The notes below the pieces were generated by a model. The model did not search any database. It saw only the letters and a program-made list of their open reading frames with translations, and was not told where the DNA came from. 64,000 bases of DNA, from NCBI GenBank assembly GCA_947646735.1, contig CANTFK010000863.1:310001-374000 (forward strand), given 5' to 3'. Of the stretch, positions 10,816-22,846 are shown in pieces. Made by a program: the position numbers and the translations under genes. This DNA comes from Peronospora farinosa. Its lineage: Eukaryota > Oomycota > Peronosporomycetes > Peronosporales > Peronosporaceae. Positions within the stretch are counted from its first letter, which is position 1. Every line of letters begins with the position of its first letter.

Positions 10816-13800
10816 TCAACCTCCAAAACCTGACAGTCCTGTCTTTCTTCCTGTGCGTTGTCGAGGATCTCGAGGTTTACCACGTCCTGGTCCACCATTA
10901 ATTGGACGAGAAGCAGTGACAGCATATCGTCCTGTAACCTCTTGTGAAGTGGAATGGAAAGCTGGAGCTAAGCCATGGATATTCAAATACCCTGGAGCTG
11001 GTTCTGGAGGTGCATTCACTGCTACGGGTCTTCCTCCACGTTGCATCGTCATCATATCCATGGATGAAGCTTGCCCATATCCATCAGATGGAGGTCCTGA
11101 TGACATTGGTGCTCCTCGCCCCCGTCCACGAGTGCCACGGCCTCCTCGCTGAACACCTCGCCGGCCTTCGCGTTGCTTGTCATTTCCTCGTCCTCTGCCT
11201 TTCCGACCCTTAGCCAAAACGCCGTAAGGTGGCTGAGAATCTAGTGGCTCCATCTGACTCACATCATATTGTTGTGGCGGCCCTTGACGTTGATGCTGAG
11301 CATTTCTCGATGCACCTGTAATCGAGTGACTCCTTGATGTTCCCTCTGGTCGCTCCATTGGCTGCAATGTGAGTAAATTGCACTGTGGGCTTTCCACATG
11401 AACAATGCACTGCTTGTCATACACGTGGTCCAACAGTGCTGACCAAGGCTTCGAGGATCGCAGAGTATTCTCCTTACCGATCACGTAACACGCAAACTTG
11501 GCTCGAGTAAGTGCTACATTCATTCGCCGGATATCGTTCAAGAAACCAACGCCAGCTTTCGGATCAGCTCGAACGGTGGACACTGGAAGGCAGTCAACAT
11601 CATTCAATAAGCAACATCCACTTCAACAAAACATTTGCAGAACAACGTACGAATAATAATGTCTTTTTCGCGTCCTTGAAAACCGTCAATAGTATTGATC
11701 TCGACCTCTTGCTCATAGTGCTTGCCCAACGCACGGCGGAAACGATTCCTTAGCTCCTCCATTTGCTGGCTATAAGGTGTAATCATACCGACCTTCCCAG
11801 TGATAGAATCCGGAGGACAGGAATTCTTCAGAGTGAGGTATAAATTCACTGCCAGTTCAGCTTCACCGACATTCATGCGTGACACTGATTTGGTGGAATT
11901 TTCACGACTGCTGAGCAGGTTCCAAAACACCAGTGGCATGAATGCTGAGCCAAGACTGTGGTACGGCTTGACGTATGCACCACCCTTCACATTATCTCCG
12001 TCTTGAAGCTTTCCGTCATAAAAGTAATTTCTTGGAAATTCTGAAATCATCGGGTGACTAAGCATTTGATGATCAAACAAAACGTAAGTAAGTCAACAGC
12101 TCACACAATACGCAATTTATAGGGCTCATACCATCGGTATTGCGTTCGTAGCATGTGCACGGGATGTTCACAGCTTTCCAATCGCTCAAATAAACTCCGC
12201 TCATACAACGAATGACCACTGTTACTGGAAAAGACAGTAGCTGAGAGTTGCTGCGGGTCGCCAACTAACACGCATTGTTTGCTCCCAAATCTAGTATTTG
12301 GAGCAAGAAGAATATGTCAACGTGTGAGGTGTGTTCGTTAGGCAAACGTGAATAGCTAATTGTGGTTCGTAAGTATAATACGTACTTCATCGGGATTATG
12401 GTAGAGAGTTCAACAGCTTGAGCTGCTTCATCCACGACCAACACGTCATATCGCGCACTCGCATCCAGTGCAGCGACACCTGCACTGCTCAATGTGGTGA
12501 ACACAATATGAGCTGTATCCAGGAACGAAACTTCTAATGACTGCCGTGTTGATTGCGACAACTTTCCTCTCATCTCACAGACTGCTTGTCGAGCAAATTC
12601 GTGCCGCTGTAACTCCAGTTTGACCTGATCGAGCAGCAGAAATGCTGTCAGCCACGTGATATTTGGCAAAGAGCACAAATACGTACCTCAGCAAGCTTTT
12701 CCAAACACCCATTGATCCGCTGAGCCATAGCCACATAAGGCTGAAACCGAGAGTAGTCAATGGAGTCCCACTCTTTCGTCTCCTTTAGATCGATATCTGA
12801 TACTGCCGGTAGGGGTATACGCGGAGACTGAGGCATAATAATAGTCGGAGACGACGGGCGGTGCTGATCATCAGAAAGATCAGTCAGCGGTAGTGACAAT
12901 GGAGGAGGTGGAGGCGGTGGCGAAGTCGGAGGCGGAGGCGGTGATGATATCGGAGGCAGAGGCGGTGATGACGGGAATGGATCATGGGGTGAGTCGATTG
13001 TCTCGTGATATTGGCTCGGGTTTGTTTCTTTTCGAATAAACGACAATCTTCCAGCCTGTTCATGAGCTTCAATAGTTGGTTCTTGGTCCGGCAACGATTT
13101 GCAGTGATCAGGCGTATCGTCGGTTTCATCATCATCGATTTCAATAGGTTCGCTCGCTGTCGACCCTATCCATTCTTCAGCTTTTTCGGAGGCAGGTATC
13201 TCATCACTTGTTTGCGAATGAGATGCAACAGGGAATGGCTCATCATGCTCTTCCTGATCTTCGGTTTTGTCATTGCTTGCTCCAACCGGAAGCGGTTCAT
13301 CTTCTTCAGAGTTGCTGCCATCATCCAAAAATGCGTTTAATGCTTGTCCACTTGCTTGGGCATTAAACGTTTTCTGTTCGTCCCAAGCAGGTGGTGGGGC
13401 CCCAAATGAAGTAGGAAATTCCTCGTCCTCTTCTTCTTCTTCCAGCTCATCAGCATTGTCTTCTTCACCTTCAAAGGTACCAGCGCTGTCTTTGCCTCCT
13501 AGAGATGAAAGATCACTAGTACATCCAGGGTCAGGAGGGGACGGAGGAGGCGGAGGAGAATCCGGATAGGCTGTTGGTGCCGGCAAAGACGATGGTGGCA
13601 CATGGTCATCAGGGGAAGCAACACGTAAATCTAGCGGCGGCGGGAGATGAGGAGATTGTAGCGCTTTGGCCGTAGCAACCAAAGACGCTGCAGTCTTATT
13701 TTGCTGTGCTTCCGCTTCGGCAATCTCTTGTAACGCTTTACAAGGGTCGTGCTCGATCCATGCAACAATATTCCGCAATTGATTGCGCAAAACAACCGAA

Positions 13801-15887
13801 TCGTGCTCAACCTATAATATTATAATAGAATATTCTGAACATCAATGACGATCACACCGAAACTCAACTTGTTTTCACGTACCACCATCAGCTCGTGCCG
13901 CAAGCGACCAATTTGGCCCTCAAGAATATCGAGTGGTTGGCTGCAAATTTGATCGACTTGATTATCCAAACCAACGCTTTGCACATTTGCACTCTACATT
14001 AGAAGACACAAAAGAGTTAGACGTACTATAACCATAGATTGCTGTTTGCTGATGTAGCAAAAAAACGTACCAAGCCTCGTCCAACGCGAACAATTTTAGG
14101 AAAGTACCGTCGCCCTTCGCCATCACAGAAACCTTCTTCAATCACCTTGCTAACAATATTGTCAACTGCAGCATTGGATGGTGCAGTGACTAAAATATGA
14201 GGCTTTTCATTTTTCACCTGAGCCCATGCTTTTGCTGTCTCGTTATCCGGACGACACGCCACATCCAATACAGCATTGTAATACCGATTATACTCGCGCA
14301 AGTGTAATGAGTTGAGCAGACCTTTGAGCGTTGTGGTTTTTCCTGTGCCTGGAGGACCCTTTATCAGAGTGAACCCCTCTGATGTTGCTGCAGCTGTGAT
14401 GGCTTCTCGCTGCGATTCGTTGAAAGTTCTTGAAAGCCATTGGACATATTTTAGACCCAGCGAATCAAGCTGCATAGTTCCTTGCTTGTATTCGCCTGAC
14501 AACAGCAACGGCAATAGCCCGTAATGACTACAATCACAAAGCGCACGGAACTCGCGAACACTGGTTACCAGATTGTTGAGCTTAAAGAGGTAGATGTTTT
14601 CTTCTTTCTCCAGTGCACCCAACGCTGACTTTAATATTGTCATGGTCAGCCCCTCTTTTGACGCTCTCTGAGTTGACACAATTGCCAGAAATCCTACAAG
14701 AGGAATATCTGGCTCGGCTTTCCCGTTCGCTTCACTTTTCAAGCTATGCTCACCTTTAGACGAAGCCAGAGCTTTACGAAAGTAGTCTGGGTCGGGAGAC
14801 ATGAGCACCAAATCGTTCATGAACAAGTCAGAGAGTTGATTACGCCGCATGCCAGAACCATTTTGCTTTTTCGAGTCCACACCCGAAAAAGCACGAATCT
14901 TGCAGCTCTTCGATATGAACGTGGCTCCAAAACCCTTCACAGTGACCAGTGTTGGGCTAGGATGGTCCGTTGTCACAGCATTGATCGTTTGTGCTTGCAC
15001 TTCTTCAAGTGCCAGTGGTTTCCACACTGACAAGTAGTGCTCGTATGAGCGAAACTTACTCGGTACTTTTCCAACCTCAACCTCGCCTTCCTCTGAGCCT
15101 TCATTTGCCGTATGATACGAATGATTAGTCTGCATTTCTCGCTTCAATGCTTCAAGAAACTTCCACTCTAGAATCTCATCGAAAAAGTTGTCCAGTGTGT
15201 AGTTCGACTGCACGCTACTGTACGATACCGTCGTCTTTTGAGGTCTGCGATCAGCCTTTACTTGCATACTGGCACGTTTTTGCTGCTTCACCGGTCGTAG
15301 ATGTGCCTCCGACACCTCGTCCTTAACCTTCATCAAAAGTTGTGGTACCTTTTGATCCCGCTTTGTTTCTGATTTCACTGCAGCTGTAGCACGTTTCCCA
15401 GCTACTACAGCCGTCCGTTTCCCCTTGGCTTGAGCTGGTACTTGTAATGCCATAGGCAGCCTTTTTAACGTCCGTTTAACTTTCTTGACCCTTTTCAAAT
15501 TAGCTCGAGAGCCAGGGCTTTTCTTCTCCTGGTCCGAGCTCTCACTATCAATGATCTTCCTCTTCTTCACTCGACGTTTCGCTATTTTCTTTCCTTTCGA
15601 TGAGATAAAGTCCACAAAGTTTCTATCTGCTTCTTCATCAGGTTTCCACTCGTTCTCTGACTCATCTACAGCCTATAACCAATACAAGTAAAGAGAGAAC
15701 AAGCACACAAAAGAAGGAATTACAAGGTGATCGTTTAGTACACACAAAGACTCAAATGTCTTCTTTACGAAGCGTTTAAGTTGCTGGAACGGACCTGACG
15801 GACGTGTTGGGCATGTTGTGCAATCAATTTCGACATACGTGGGGCACGAGCACCGGAAGCGGCTTCTAATCGCGTCGAACGCCGCAT
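10816..15887 (-). CDS. SEN1/senataxin-like superfamily 1 RNA/DNA helicase, eight exons
   Basis: Exons 15887-15795, 15672-14071, 13993-13883, 13811-12687, 12624-12386, 12290-12132, 12057-11651 and 11582-10816 give 1500 residues. The start MRRSTRLEA at 15887 splices in frame to AVDESENEW; a longer overlapping frame has no ATG. The N-terminal 150 residues are Lys/Arg-rich (nuclear signals). The helicase motifs are all present: GPPGTGKTT (about 470), TAPSNAAVDNI, VVDEAAQAVE (about 1042), LVGDPQQLSAT, TQYRCHP (about 1110), TIDGFQGREKD (about 1230) and RRMNVALTRAK (about 1263). Between motifs Ia and II lies a 375-residue exon that is acidic and proline-rich (runs of PPPP and EEEE). The tail (about 1310-1480) is RG/RGG-rich, fitting RNA binding. 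SEN1 proteins resolve R-loops and act in transcription termination. It could be another UPF1-like member, but GFQGREKDIIILSTVRA favours SEN1. Confidence 0.9.
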
Positions 15888-16335
15888 CTTGACCGACTTT
15901 CGGACAGAATAAAGCAAGGAAAAGGCGATAGATGTTTACAATGAAGGCCCTTCTTCTAGAGAGGTTTATGTGGCTCACAGAGCACTTATAGATACAAGAC
16001 CAATGAGAGGATTTGGATACGAATCTCTTCTATCCGTTGCTATGCTGTGTATGGACGACGGTAGGCTGCTGTTTTCTTGACGCGTGCGGACTCGACGACG
16101 CAAATGAGCTAATGACCGCAAGATGTTACATTTATTTATGCGTTCCAAACAAAATCTAATTTATGTCTTAAGTTGCGTAGTTGAGGAGCGAATGATTCTA
16201 AATTAGATCGCTGCCAAAAGTTGCTGATTGTATATACGAGTCACCTTCAAGTGACCAAATCAATGCTGTATAAATTCGAGAAATCTACATCATGGATGGC
16301 TACATATAAGTAACATCATAGATGGCTACAAGTGC
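15888..16335. other. Intergenic region between the SEN1-like gene and the CAMK gene
   Basis: Promoter of the helicase gene and 3' flank of the kinase gene. Near 16285-16325 the phrase cat-GGATGGCTACA-tataagtaacatca is followed by tagATGGCTACAag, a short imperfect direct repeat. No ORF or RNA gene seen. Confidence 0.5.
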
Positions 16336-18018
16336 TCAGCGAGACTGTCTTCGAATGCTAATTGCAATTCCATCGTCATTGGACTCTTCCGCTCCATTGC
16401 CATTTGGCAATTGCATCCCGTTCATGCGGCCTTTCAATTTCTTGCTCACTTGTTCTTGTTTGATCGTGCGAAGATAATTCGGTGACTTGAGAAATTTATT
16501 GGGTGTGCGAGCACCAGTGACCCACGGATGTGCCAATGCCTGATCTGCAGAGTATCGATCGGTCGAATCCACCTCTGTCAAACAGAGAAAAGTGAGTGAG
16601 TGCGTACAAGTTATTGACGCTACAAAAGGTTGTGCTACTTACCAAGCAATTGCCGAAGTAAATCTTTTGCAGTCTCTGATAAACCGCTAGCCCATCGAGG
16701 AAAACGAAGACAAAACTTTGCCTGCATAAAACACAGCCCGATGCGTCAATTGTCGACATCGACGTGGTGGTTTTTGCCCGCTAGCGTCGACTTCATGTAC
16801 CTGAGCTGCCTTTTCGTTGGCGATTTTGCCGCCATCATCACCAAAGGGTAGGCAACCACAGAGCAAAACGTAGACGATGATTCCGAGCGCCCACATGTCT
16901 ACAGACATAGAGTAAGCCTGACGCTGGAGCATTTCAGGGGCGAGATAACCTCTTGTTCCTAGAAACGAAGCCGTCTTGTCATCTGCGTCCAGCAACTTTG
17001 CAAGACCAAAGTCAATGATTTTCACATCAGCTCCACGTGACTTGCTTGTCAACATGAGATTCTCTAGCACAAGCATAGTTAGCAACGCCGACAGATGCAA
17101 TGGCTTCCACGCCTATACAGTCTCGCACCTGGCTTGAGATCGCGGTGAATGATTCCACGTGCGTGCAGGTAGGCAACCGCCGATGTAATCTGTCGAACAA
17201 TTGTGCTTGCTTCAACCTCCGACAACGTCCCCCTATCGACGACATAATCAAACAGCTCACCGCCACCCATATACTCTGTCACCTGCATCAGCACATCCAC
17301 CATTTAGATAACTTACAGCAACATAACAAAGCAAGTATTCTCCGCACCATGCAGATCTTCGAATCTGACAAGAACACGTCTTCAATCTGGATAATGTTTG
17401 GGTGTCTCAGCGACTGGAGCACTTGAATCTCAACCTACACCACAAGAAGCAAGCAAACACGTTAAATATCCAGCATCATCAAAACCAAAGCAAAAGTGTT
17501 GTTCTACGTTGAAGATTAAACGTGACGCACTTGAAATTGCTCCATGACTACATTGTGTTCTCTCTCGACTGCACGTCGATCAATAATCTTGCAAGCCCGT
17601 ACAATACCTGTACGACGTTCACGACACTTGTACACGACCGAAGTTCCTCCATGTCCTGTATAAATGTCACAGCACAGTCACTTACATATCTCTCTAAATG
17701 CCTTCCAGCTGCAGGCGACGTACCAATCTCGTCCAGCATTTCATACTTGGCTTCCATCCTCCCACTGCTGTACGACGGGCCTTGCAGCTTAATGAGCTGT
17801 TACCAAACATCATTAGTATTAGGCAACTGAAGCTGCAATAGCACCATCAACTGCTGCAATCGACATCGTACCTGTGGTGCTGACATTACCGGTCTGGAGC
17901 CAACGACGTGTACGTTTAGGTCGTGCTTGAAACCATTGGGACGCTGCTTGCCTGGCTGTGGTAAATTGTCTTCTCGACTTGGATTTGCTCCATAGCACCA
18001 CGATTGTGAAGCTCCCAT
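16336..18018 (-). CDS. CAMK-family Ser/Thr kinase with N-myristoylation signal, eight exons
   Basis: Exons 18018-17872, 17796-17724, 17655-17531, 17434-17348, 17282-17129, 17063-16801, 16721-16643 and 16574-16336 give 388 residues with every phase consistent. The N-terminus MGASQS fits the N-myristoyltransferase consensus (Gly2, Ser6), so membrane attachment is likely, as in CDPKs. Kinase motifs: GHGGTSVVYKC (about 73-83), ACKII lysine (about 95), HRDLKPEN (about 190), DFGLA (about 213), GTRGYLAPE, and the AHPWV motif of CAMK subdomain XI. No EF-hands follow; the 60-residue tail contains IKQEQVSKKLKGR, a basic amphipathic stretch that could bind calmodulin or autoinhibit. The class is a CaMK/CDPK-like kinase lacking its own calcium sensor; substrates are unknown. 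Confidence 0.9.
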
Positions 18019-18908
18019 TGCGTTTGCTTCCTATACTTGACCTTGTGCCAACTGTCAACTGAATCTCACGACGTCGCAGATTCCGTTTTAGATCCCGAAA
18101 CACGAAAATGATCGATCGGATTTGACGGGAGACTAGCAACACGTCATTCCGCCTTGTATGATCTGCTAGAAATTTCTCCGAGCAATGCAGTAATGGGTAC
18201 TAAGAAATATAGAATAGTTTATAGTTAGCAGAGCGCGAGCCATACAGTATGCCAGATAGTGCAAGCTGACAATCATCCCTTCAAAATGACTTGTTTTTGG
18301 TATACAAACAAACGTACCAAGAACAAGCCAATTTTTTGCTACGTGTTGCACCCTGTTGCATTATCATTCAAGGAACAAGCAAAGAATCTTGCCGAGAACT
18401 CCTGATGATTCCAGTGCTTCCAAGTCGACCCTACTTAACTTAGAGTTTCTTTGGGTGAATCTCTACCCCTGACGTTTCGTTCGGTGTGTAACAAAGATAC
18501 GCCCAGTTGGTGACAAGATTATTTGCTTGACGATGTAACGCTTGCAACGAAATGATACCCTTTGCCAGAGTGATGGTCCTTCAATGTTGCAAAACACATG
18601 GCGACACGACCACTGCAAGAAAGTGTGACGTGACCCCTAAGTGGCTCCAAGATCGTCAGGCATTTTATAGTCACATTAAAATGAGCCTTTGTGTAAGCTT
18701 GCATCGCCAGACCAGCTACTGACGTCTATTTTGCTGTGTTCTTGTACGATGCCTGTAAGTTTGTTGCCAAAGTAGCGCGTTTCGAGCCACTGCTCAACAC
18801 GTCAGGTCTTCCGTTGAGATGGACTTGCACGTTGAATGTACACAGTACCAAGGTATGAAGGATGGACTCTATTCTTCTTGTTAGTGATGATGAGTACTGC
18901 ATGGCAGT
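18019..18908. other. 890-bp intergenic region
   Basis: Kinase promoter plus the 3' flank of the SDR gene. A 61-codon minus-strand frame with ATG at 18704 (ending 18519) reads like protein in places but matches no family I recognise; it is not called. No tRNA cloverleaf seen. Confidence 0.45.
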
Positions 18909-20780
18909 TTACCACTCTGAGACTGTGTAGTCCTTCAGAAAGTGGCCAAAGAGAGGTTTATCGGTGTTTCCGTCTTGATACAGAGCAAAAATCGGGTCTA
19001 ATACACGAGCAGCGGCATCGATCTCATCGAGAGGCGTCTGGAAGTTATGCGTATCTGCAATACGAACAGCTTTATCGCGCGGATTCTCGTCATTGATCCA
19101 GCCCTGGATTGTTCGCAAGAGCGCAACAAAATGAGATTCAGGTACACGACTAATTCAGATAGAATAATATGCTCTTACCGTGTCAACACTGTTCATGTAG
19201 ATTCCTTTGCGCACTAGGTCTGCGGCACAAGTTCTCGTCATCATGTTTGCTGCTGCCTTGGCCATGTTTGTGTGCGGGTGATTCGGCGTCTTACTTCTGT
19301 AGAACTTACCTTCCATGGCACTGACGTTGATGATAAAGCGGCGCGCATTCGGGCTCTATGTACGGAAGTAGACGATAGCAGTAAGAATCACATGTAACGG
19401 ATGCATCAAAGCAACCATCAATAGAGGCCGCTACTAACCTTTTCAAGAAGAGGAATGGCACGCTTGTTGAGGATGAATGGTGCCATGGTATTAATCGCAA
19501 ACACTTCCACCAGCTCTGTAATCACACACGCGTAATCAATGAACTCATAAACCATGCCAGTGCACGACATGCACACACTTACCCATGGTCTCGATCTGGT
19601 TGATTTTTTGGACCCACGAGTTCGAAGTACGCAGGTCCACCTGCTGCTGGTTATTATCAACTTGACCCTTGGGAAACAGAACCTCCGTTTCTTCAGAGTA
19701 CTCATCCTCAGTAACTAGAGGCATTTGTGCCAGGCGCACAGATGCAGATGTGGAAACAGATGCAGCAACGATCATTGTTGAAGAGCCACCGTTCGTGACA
19801 GCGACATTGCCACTTTCTATATTCGCCACAGCAGCACTGCCAAAAAGATTCGTATTGCCCCGCAGAATTTGGTTAACGTGAGTCATATTCTCCGGAACAG
19901 GCGCTATCTCACACTTGATCAGATGCTTGTAATAATGGACAGGTCGCCGAATAGTTTGCGTCGCGTTGTTGATCAAGATGTCTAAGCTTCCAAACGCTTC
20001 CTCAATATGGTCCATAAATTTATCAAAGACACCCAAGTCACGAAAGTCCATGCCATAAATTTGCAGTCGGTCTTTCCAGGCATCAAAATCCTTCTCTTTG
20101 GCGTACCGGAACGCTGCATCTTTTGGAAACCGCGTGGTTGCTACAACCATCGCCCCACTACGCAGTAACTTTAACGTAATCTCATATCCGATCTTCACTC
20201 GTGCACCAGTGACAATAGCAATATGTCCCCACAGATCAGCGTTCTGCAGACGTTTTTTGTAGTTGAGCTCTGCACACGACGGACACATTCGATCGTAGAA
20301 ATGGTGCAGCTTCCGAAATCTGATCTTGCACGTATAACACGCTCGATAATAATGCAATTGACCAATTTTCTGCCTCTCGATATCCTTCAACTTTTCCCCA
20401 TTTTCCTTCAGCAGCAAAGGTTCATCCGTCTCTGCGACGCCGTCCGGGACAGTCGCAAGCAGTGGATTCTGCGTCTGCAGCGCCGCCAATCGCGCGAGTC
20501 TCTCCGCACGTAGCTTCGTGTTATTTACATACTGCTGATCCAGCGCCTTCTTCCTCGCTTGCTCCACTTTCTTTGCTCGCTTATGCTCCTGACGCAAATT
20601 GTCACTGGCTGCCGAATTCCCATGATAAAATTTGGCACGCAAGTCCGACATGAGAGGGATCAGTACCGTCCGTAGAAGCTTGAAGCGAGGTGACGACACA
20701 AACAGCTGGTGTGTCTCTTCATCATGCAACTTCTGTAACGTCGCCACGCACGCCACGAGCTCCGAGTCTGTCACGTCCAT
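18909..20780 (-). CDS. Short-chain dehydrogenase/reductase with N-terminal coiled coil and CxxC pairs
   Basis: Exons 20780-19583, 19515-19439, 19355-19179 and 19103-18909 give 548 residues. Residues 1-130 are charged and helical ([14 protein letters not shown]). At about 150-170 two CxxC pairs (CYTCKIRF...CPSC) suggest a zinc site. The Rossmann fold starts [20 protein letters not shown] (about 190), with NNAT in place of NNAG (about 268), then a 110-residue Ser/Thr/Val-rich insertion before [11 protein letters not shown]. The active-site serine is in NVSAMEG. The position of the catalytic YxxxK reads TNMAK, so the tyrosine is a threonine while the lysine is kept. The next motif [13 protein letters not shown] is typical of this SDR subgroup. 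NAD(P) binding is likely; catalysis by the standard mechanism is doubtful. The start is shared with POLE3 across a 99-bp divergent promoter. Confidence 0.82.
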
Positions 20781-20879
20781 TGCAAATGTAACGTACCCAA
20801 AAGGTACGTAAAAGTACCCAAAAAGGTACCTAAAAAGTGCCCAAAAGTTACGTGATGTTTCATTCCGTTCCCGCCAAAA
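20781..20879. promoter_or_regulatory. 99-bp bidirectional promoter with repeated GTACCCAAAA motifs
   Basis: The whole space between the divergent SDR and POLE3 starts is 99 bp. It contains the tandem-like series gtaCCCAAAAGGTAC, GTACCCAAAAAGGTACC and GTGCCCAAAAGTTACGT (about 20794-20855). The repeated GGTAC/GTACC half-sites with a CCCAAAA core look like a regulatory array; the factor is unknown. Confidence 0.6.
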
Positions 20880-21519
20880 ATGGAGCACGAGCATGCGGCA
20901 AGTTTGACAGCACGTGCCGTTAAAAAGGCGGTTCCAGATCGTGCAATATTGACGAGAGATGCGCGAAAGACAATCAATTCGGCTGCTAGTGTGTTTACGC
21001 TGTATTTGGCGTCGATGTAAGTCATTGATAGCGTGAAGAAGTACAGACTCACAGGGTTTACTAACTGATATTGGTCTTGTGGACTGCAGCGCACACGAGA
21101 CGTCGGTAGCTAACAAGCGTAGTACGATCACATTGAATGATGTGCTACAGACGCTACGGGATGCAGATTTTGAGCACTTTATTGAGCCAATTGAGGCATG
21201 TCTGCAAGGTGAGCGACGCTTTGGGAAGGAAAGTGTGGGTGCGTTTTTCTTACTAGATCTTGCAATTGCAGAGGCAAAGGCTGAGACAACGAGAAAGAAG
21301 AATCAGAAGGTGATAGCTGAGGAGGAGGAAGGAGCTGAGACAACGGGTGAAGTTGCAGAGCAACTTGATGAAGTGGCTATTGACACAAACGAGGAGGACG
21401 CTGATGAAGATGAAGACATGATGTCAGCGGACGAGCCATTGGACGCTGATGGAGATGAGAATACAGAGGTAAAGAGGATGGAAGATGATGGCTCGGCGGA
21501 AGTAATGGAGTCATCATAA
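20880..21519 (+). CDS. POLE3: DNA polymerase epsilon subunit 3 / DPB4-like histone-fold protein
   Basis: Exons 20880-21016 and 21090-21519 (73-nt intron) give 188 residues. The histone fold spans about residues 9-95: AVKKAVPDRAILTRDARKTI, AASVFTLYLASIAHETSVAN and STITLNDVLQTLRDADFEHF, which match POLE3/CHRAC17 and Dpb4 (LYA.S.AN..A, TLN..DVL.A). The second half is acidic (runs such as EEEEGAE, DADEDEDMM), as in POLE3. It would pair with a POLE4/DPB3-like partner in polymerase epsilon and in ISWI-type remodelling complexes. The intron splits an Ile codon. It reads divergently from the SDR gene and converges on RPP30 (50 bp between stops). Confidence 0.88.
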
Positions 21520-21569
21520 GTCTTAGGATGTACAACGCTGAAACATTCGTCAAGCTCAACAAGATCAGT

Positions 21570-22638
21570 CTATTCCATGGCTATATCTTCAGTGGCTTCT
21601 ACCTGGACGCCCCCAATGATTCCCCTGCGCTTGTCTGCATGTTCCAGCACGGCCAAGCATGATGTGGAAATAGCGTCAAGTGCCTGGCCATACTTGAGTC
21701 CAGACAGAAGCCCAATGTTAATGACGTCGTAGGGCGAGCGGAGCAAGATATCGCGCGTCGCACCACTGGAAAACACCAGATTTTTGCCGCCTGTGAGACG
21801 GACCAAGTTGCTGGCGTTGGAAAAGAAGTATCGTCGCCCAGCTGTATCGCCCAGACACGGCGTGTATGTAATCTCAAAGTGAATATCACGTTTAATAGCA
21901 GCCGTAACCTGTACATTGCACCCGAAGCACAACACCGTATCAACATTAGCGACAACAGGATTACACAAGACGCAAAATACGCTGAATAAGAAAAGAGCTG
22001 CTCGCACCCATGGACGCTTAATCTGGAATGGCAGTCGGTTCGTCACATCAAATGTGATTAGATCAATGTCGGCCTGCTCGCATAGGTATTGGAACACCTT
22101 GGGCGTCGCTGCTTCAGCAGCTACGACATCATATCCCTTGACTAGATCCAATGCAATCTGTGTAAAGCATAACCACACACAGCAGTGAGCTGATACTCAG
22201 CAACAATTGCATTCACTAGCAACAACTCACCAGCTTTTGTGCATCCACTACTTCTTCCAGCTTAAGTGTAATGCGTTTACGCTGTCTTGGCAACTCCTTC
22301 TTGTCACCTGTGCTCGCGTCCTTCAGCTGCAATCCATTACCGACTGCAGCCGTGTAAAGCTTTGCCTTCTTAGCAACTTTACCATTCTTGTCTTTTTGCG
22401 CAACTTGTGGTAGACTCGATAAAGTCGTCGCTGGTTTGGGCATTTCAGAACCTTCACAGTCCACATTGATACACACACTCGCGTAGCCCACTGCAAAGCA
22501 ATAGCATCATCAATCGATCATCCAGACATATCAACCAATCAATATGCATTGTATCAATCACTTTCTACGTCACTTACATCGTTGTAGCTCGCCCGCCGAC
22601 ACTCGAGCGGTTGCGCGTACATTCAAGTCCACATACAT
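21570..22638 (-). CDS. RPP30: RNase P/MRP protein subunit p30
   Basis: Exons 22638-22578, 22490-22231, 22157-22008 and 21908-21570 give 269 residues (human RPP30 has 268). The start MYVDLNVRA matches the family's first beta strand, followed by [11 protein letters not shown]. The PHP-like TIM barrel is evident: [66 protein letters not shown], and [14 protein letters not shown]. The junction after KRPW to [12 protein letters not shown] follows the human order KRPxxxxAIxRGxxFE. Role: protein scaffold of RNase P (tRNA 5' processing) and RNase MRP in the nucleus. It overlaps no neighbour; its promoter is shared with RPS15. Confidence 0.93.
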
Positions 22639-22846
22639 GGGAATGAATGGGCTGATGCATTATAATCGGTGTCACGATGTAAATTCGGTGACGAAGCTAT
22701 TTCTAACCCCGTTGTCGTGTCTATTGCCACCATTCCGTAAAAACTACCTTCTATACACCGTAATTACGAGAAGGTCTGTGCGCCAGTCGATTAGATGGAG
22801 CTTCTCGACGTCGCCCTATTCGAAGAGACTCGTATTACTGGAAACA
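22639..22846. promoter_or_regulatory. 208-bp bidirectional promoter of RPP30 and RPS15
   Basis: The starts of RPP30 (minus) and RPS15 (plus) are 208 bp apart with no gene between. Both products act in RNA/ribosome production, so co-regulation is plausible. A frame open across this stretch into RPS15 is not supported by the family's N-terminus. No clear TATA box. Confidence 0.55.

Noticed and set aside
13267..13569. 100-codon Ser-rich frame opposite the SEN1 insert
   Set aside because: It is the complement of the poly-Glu and proline-rich low-complexity exon.
15673..15978. A 101-codon frame at the 5' end of the SEN1-like gene
   Set aside because: It opens on GTG and has no ATG; the ATG at 15887 in another frame splices cleanly to the next exon and gives a basic N-terminus.
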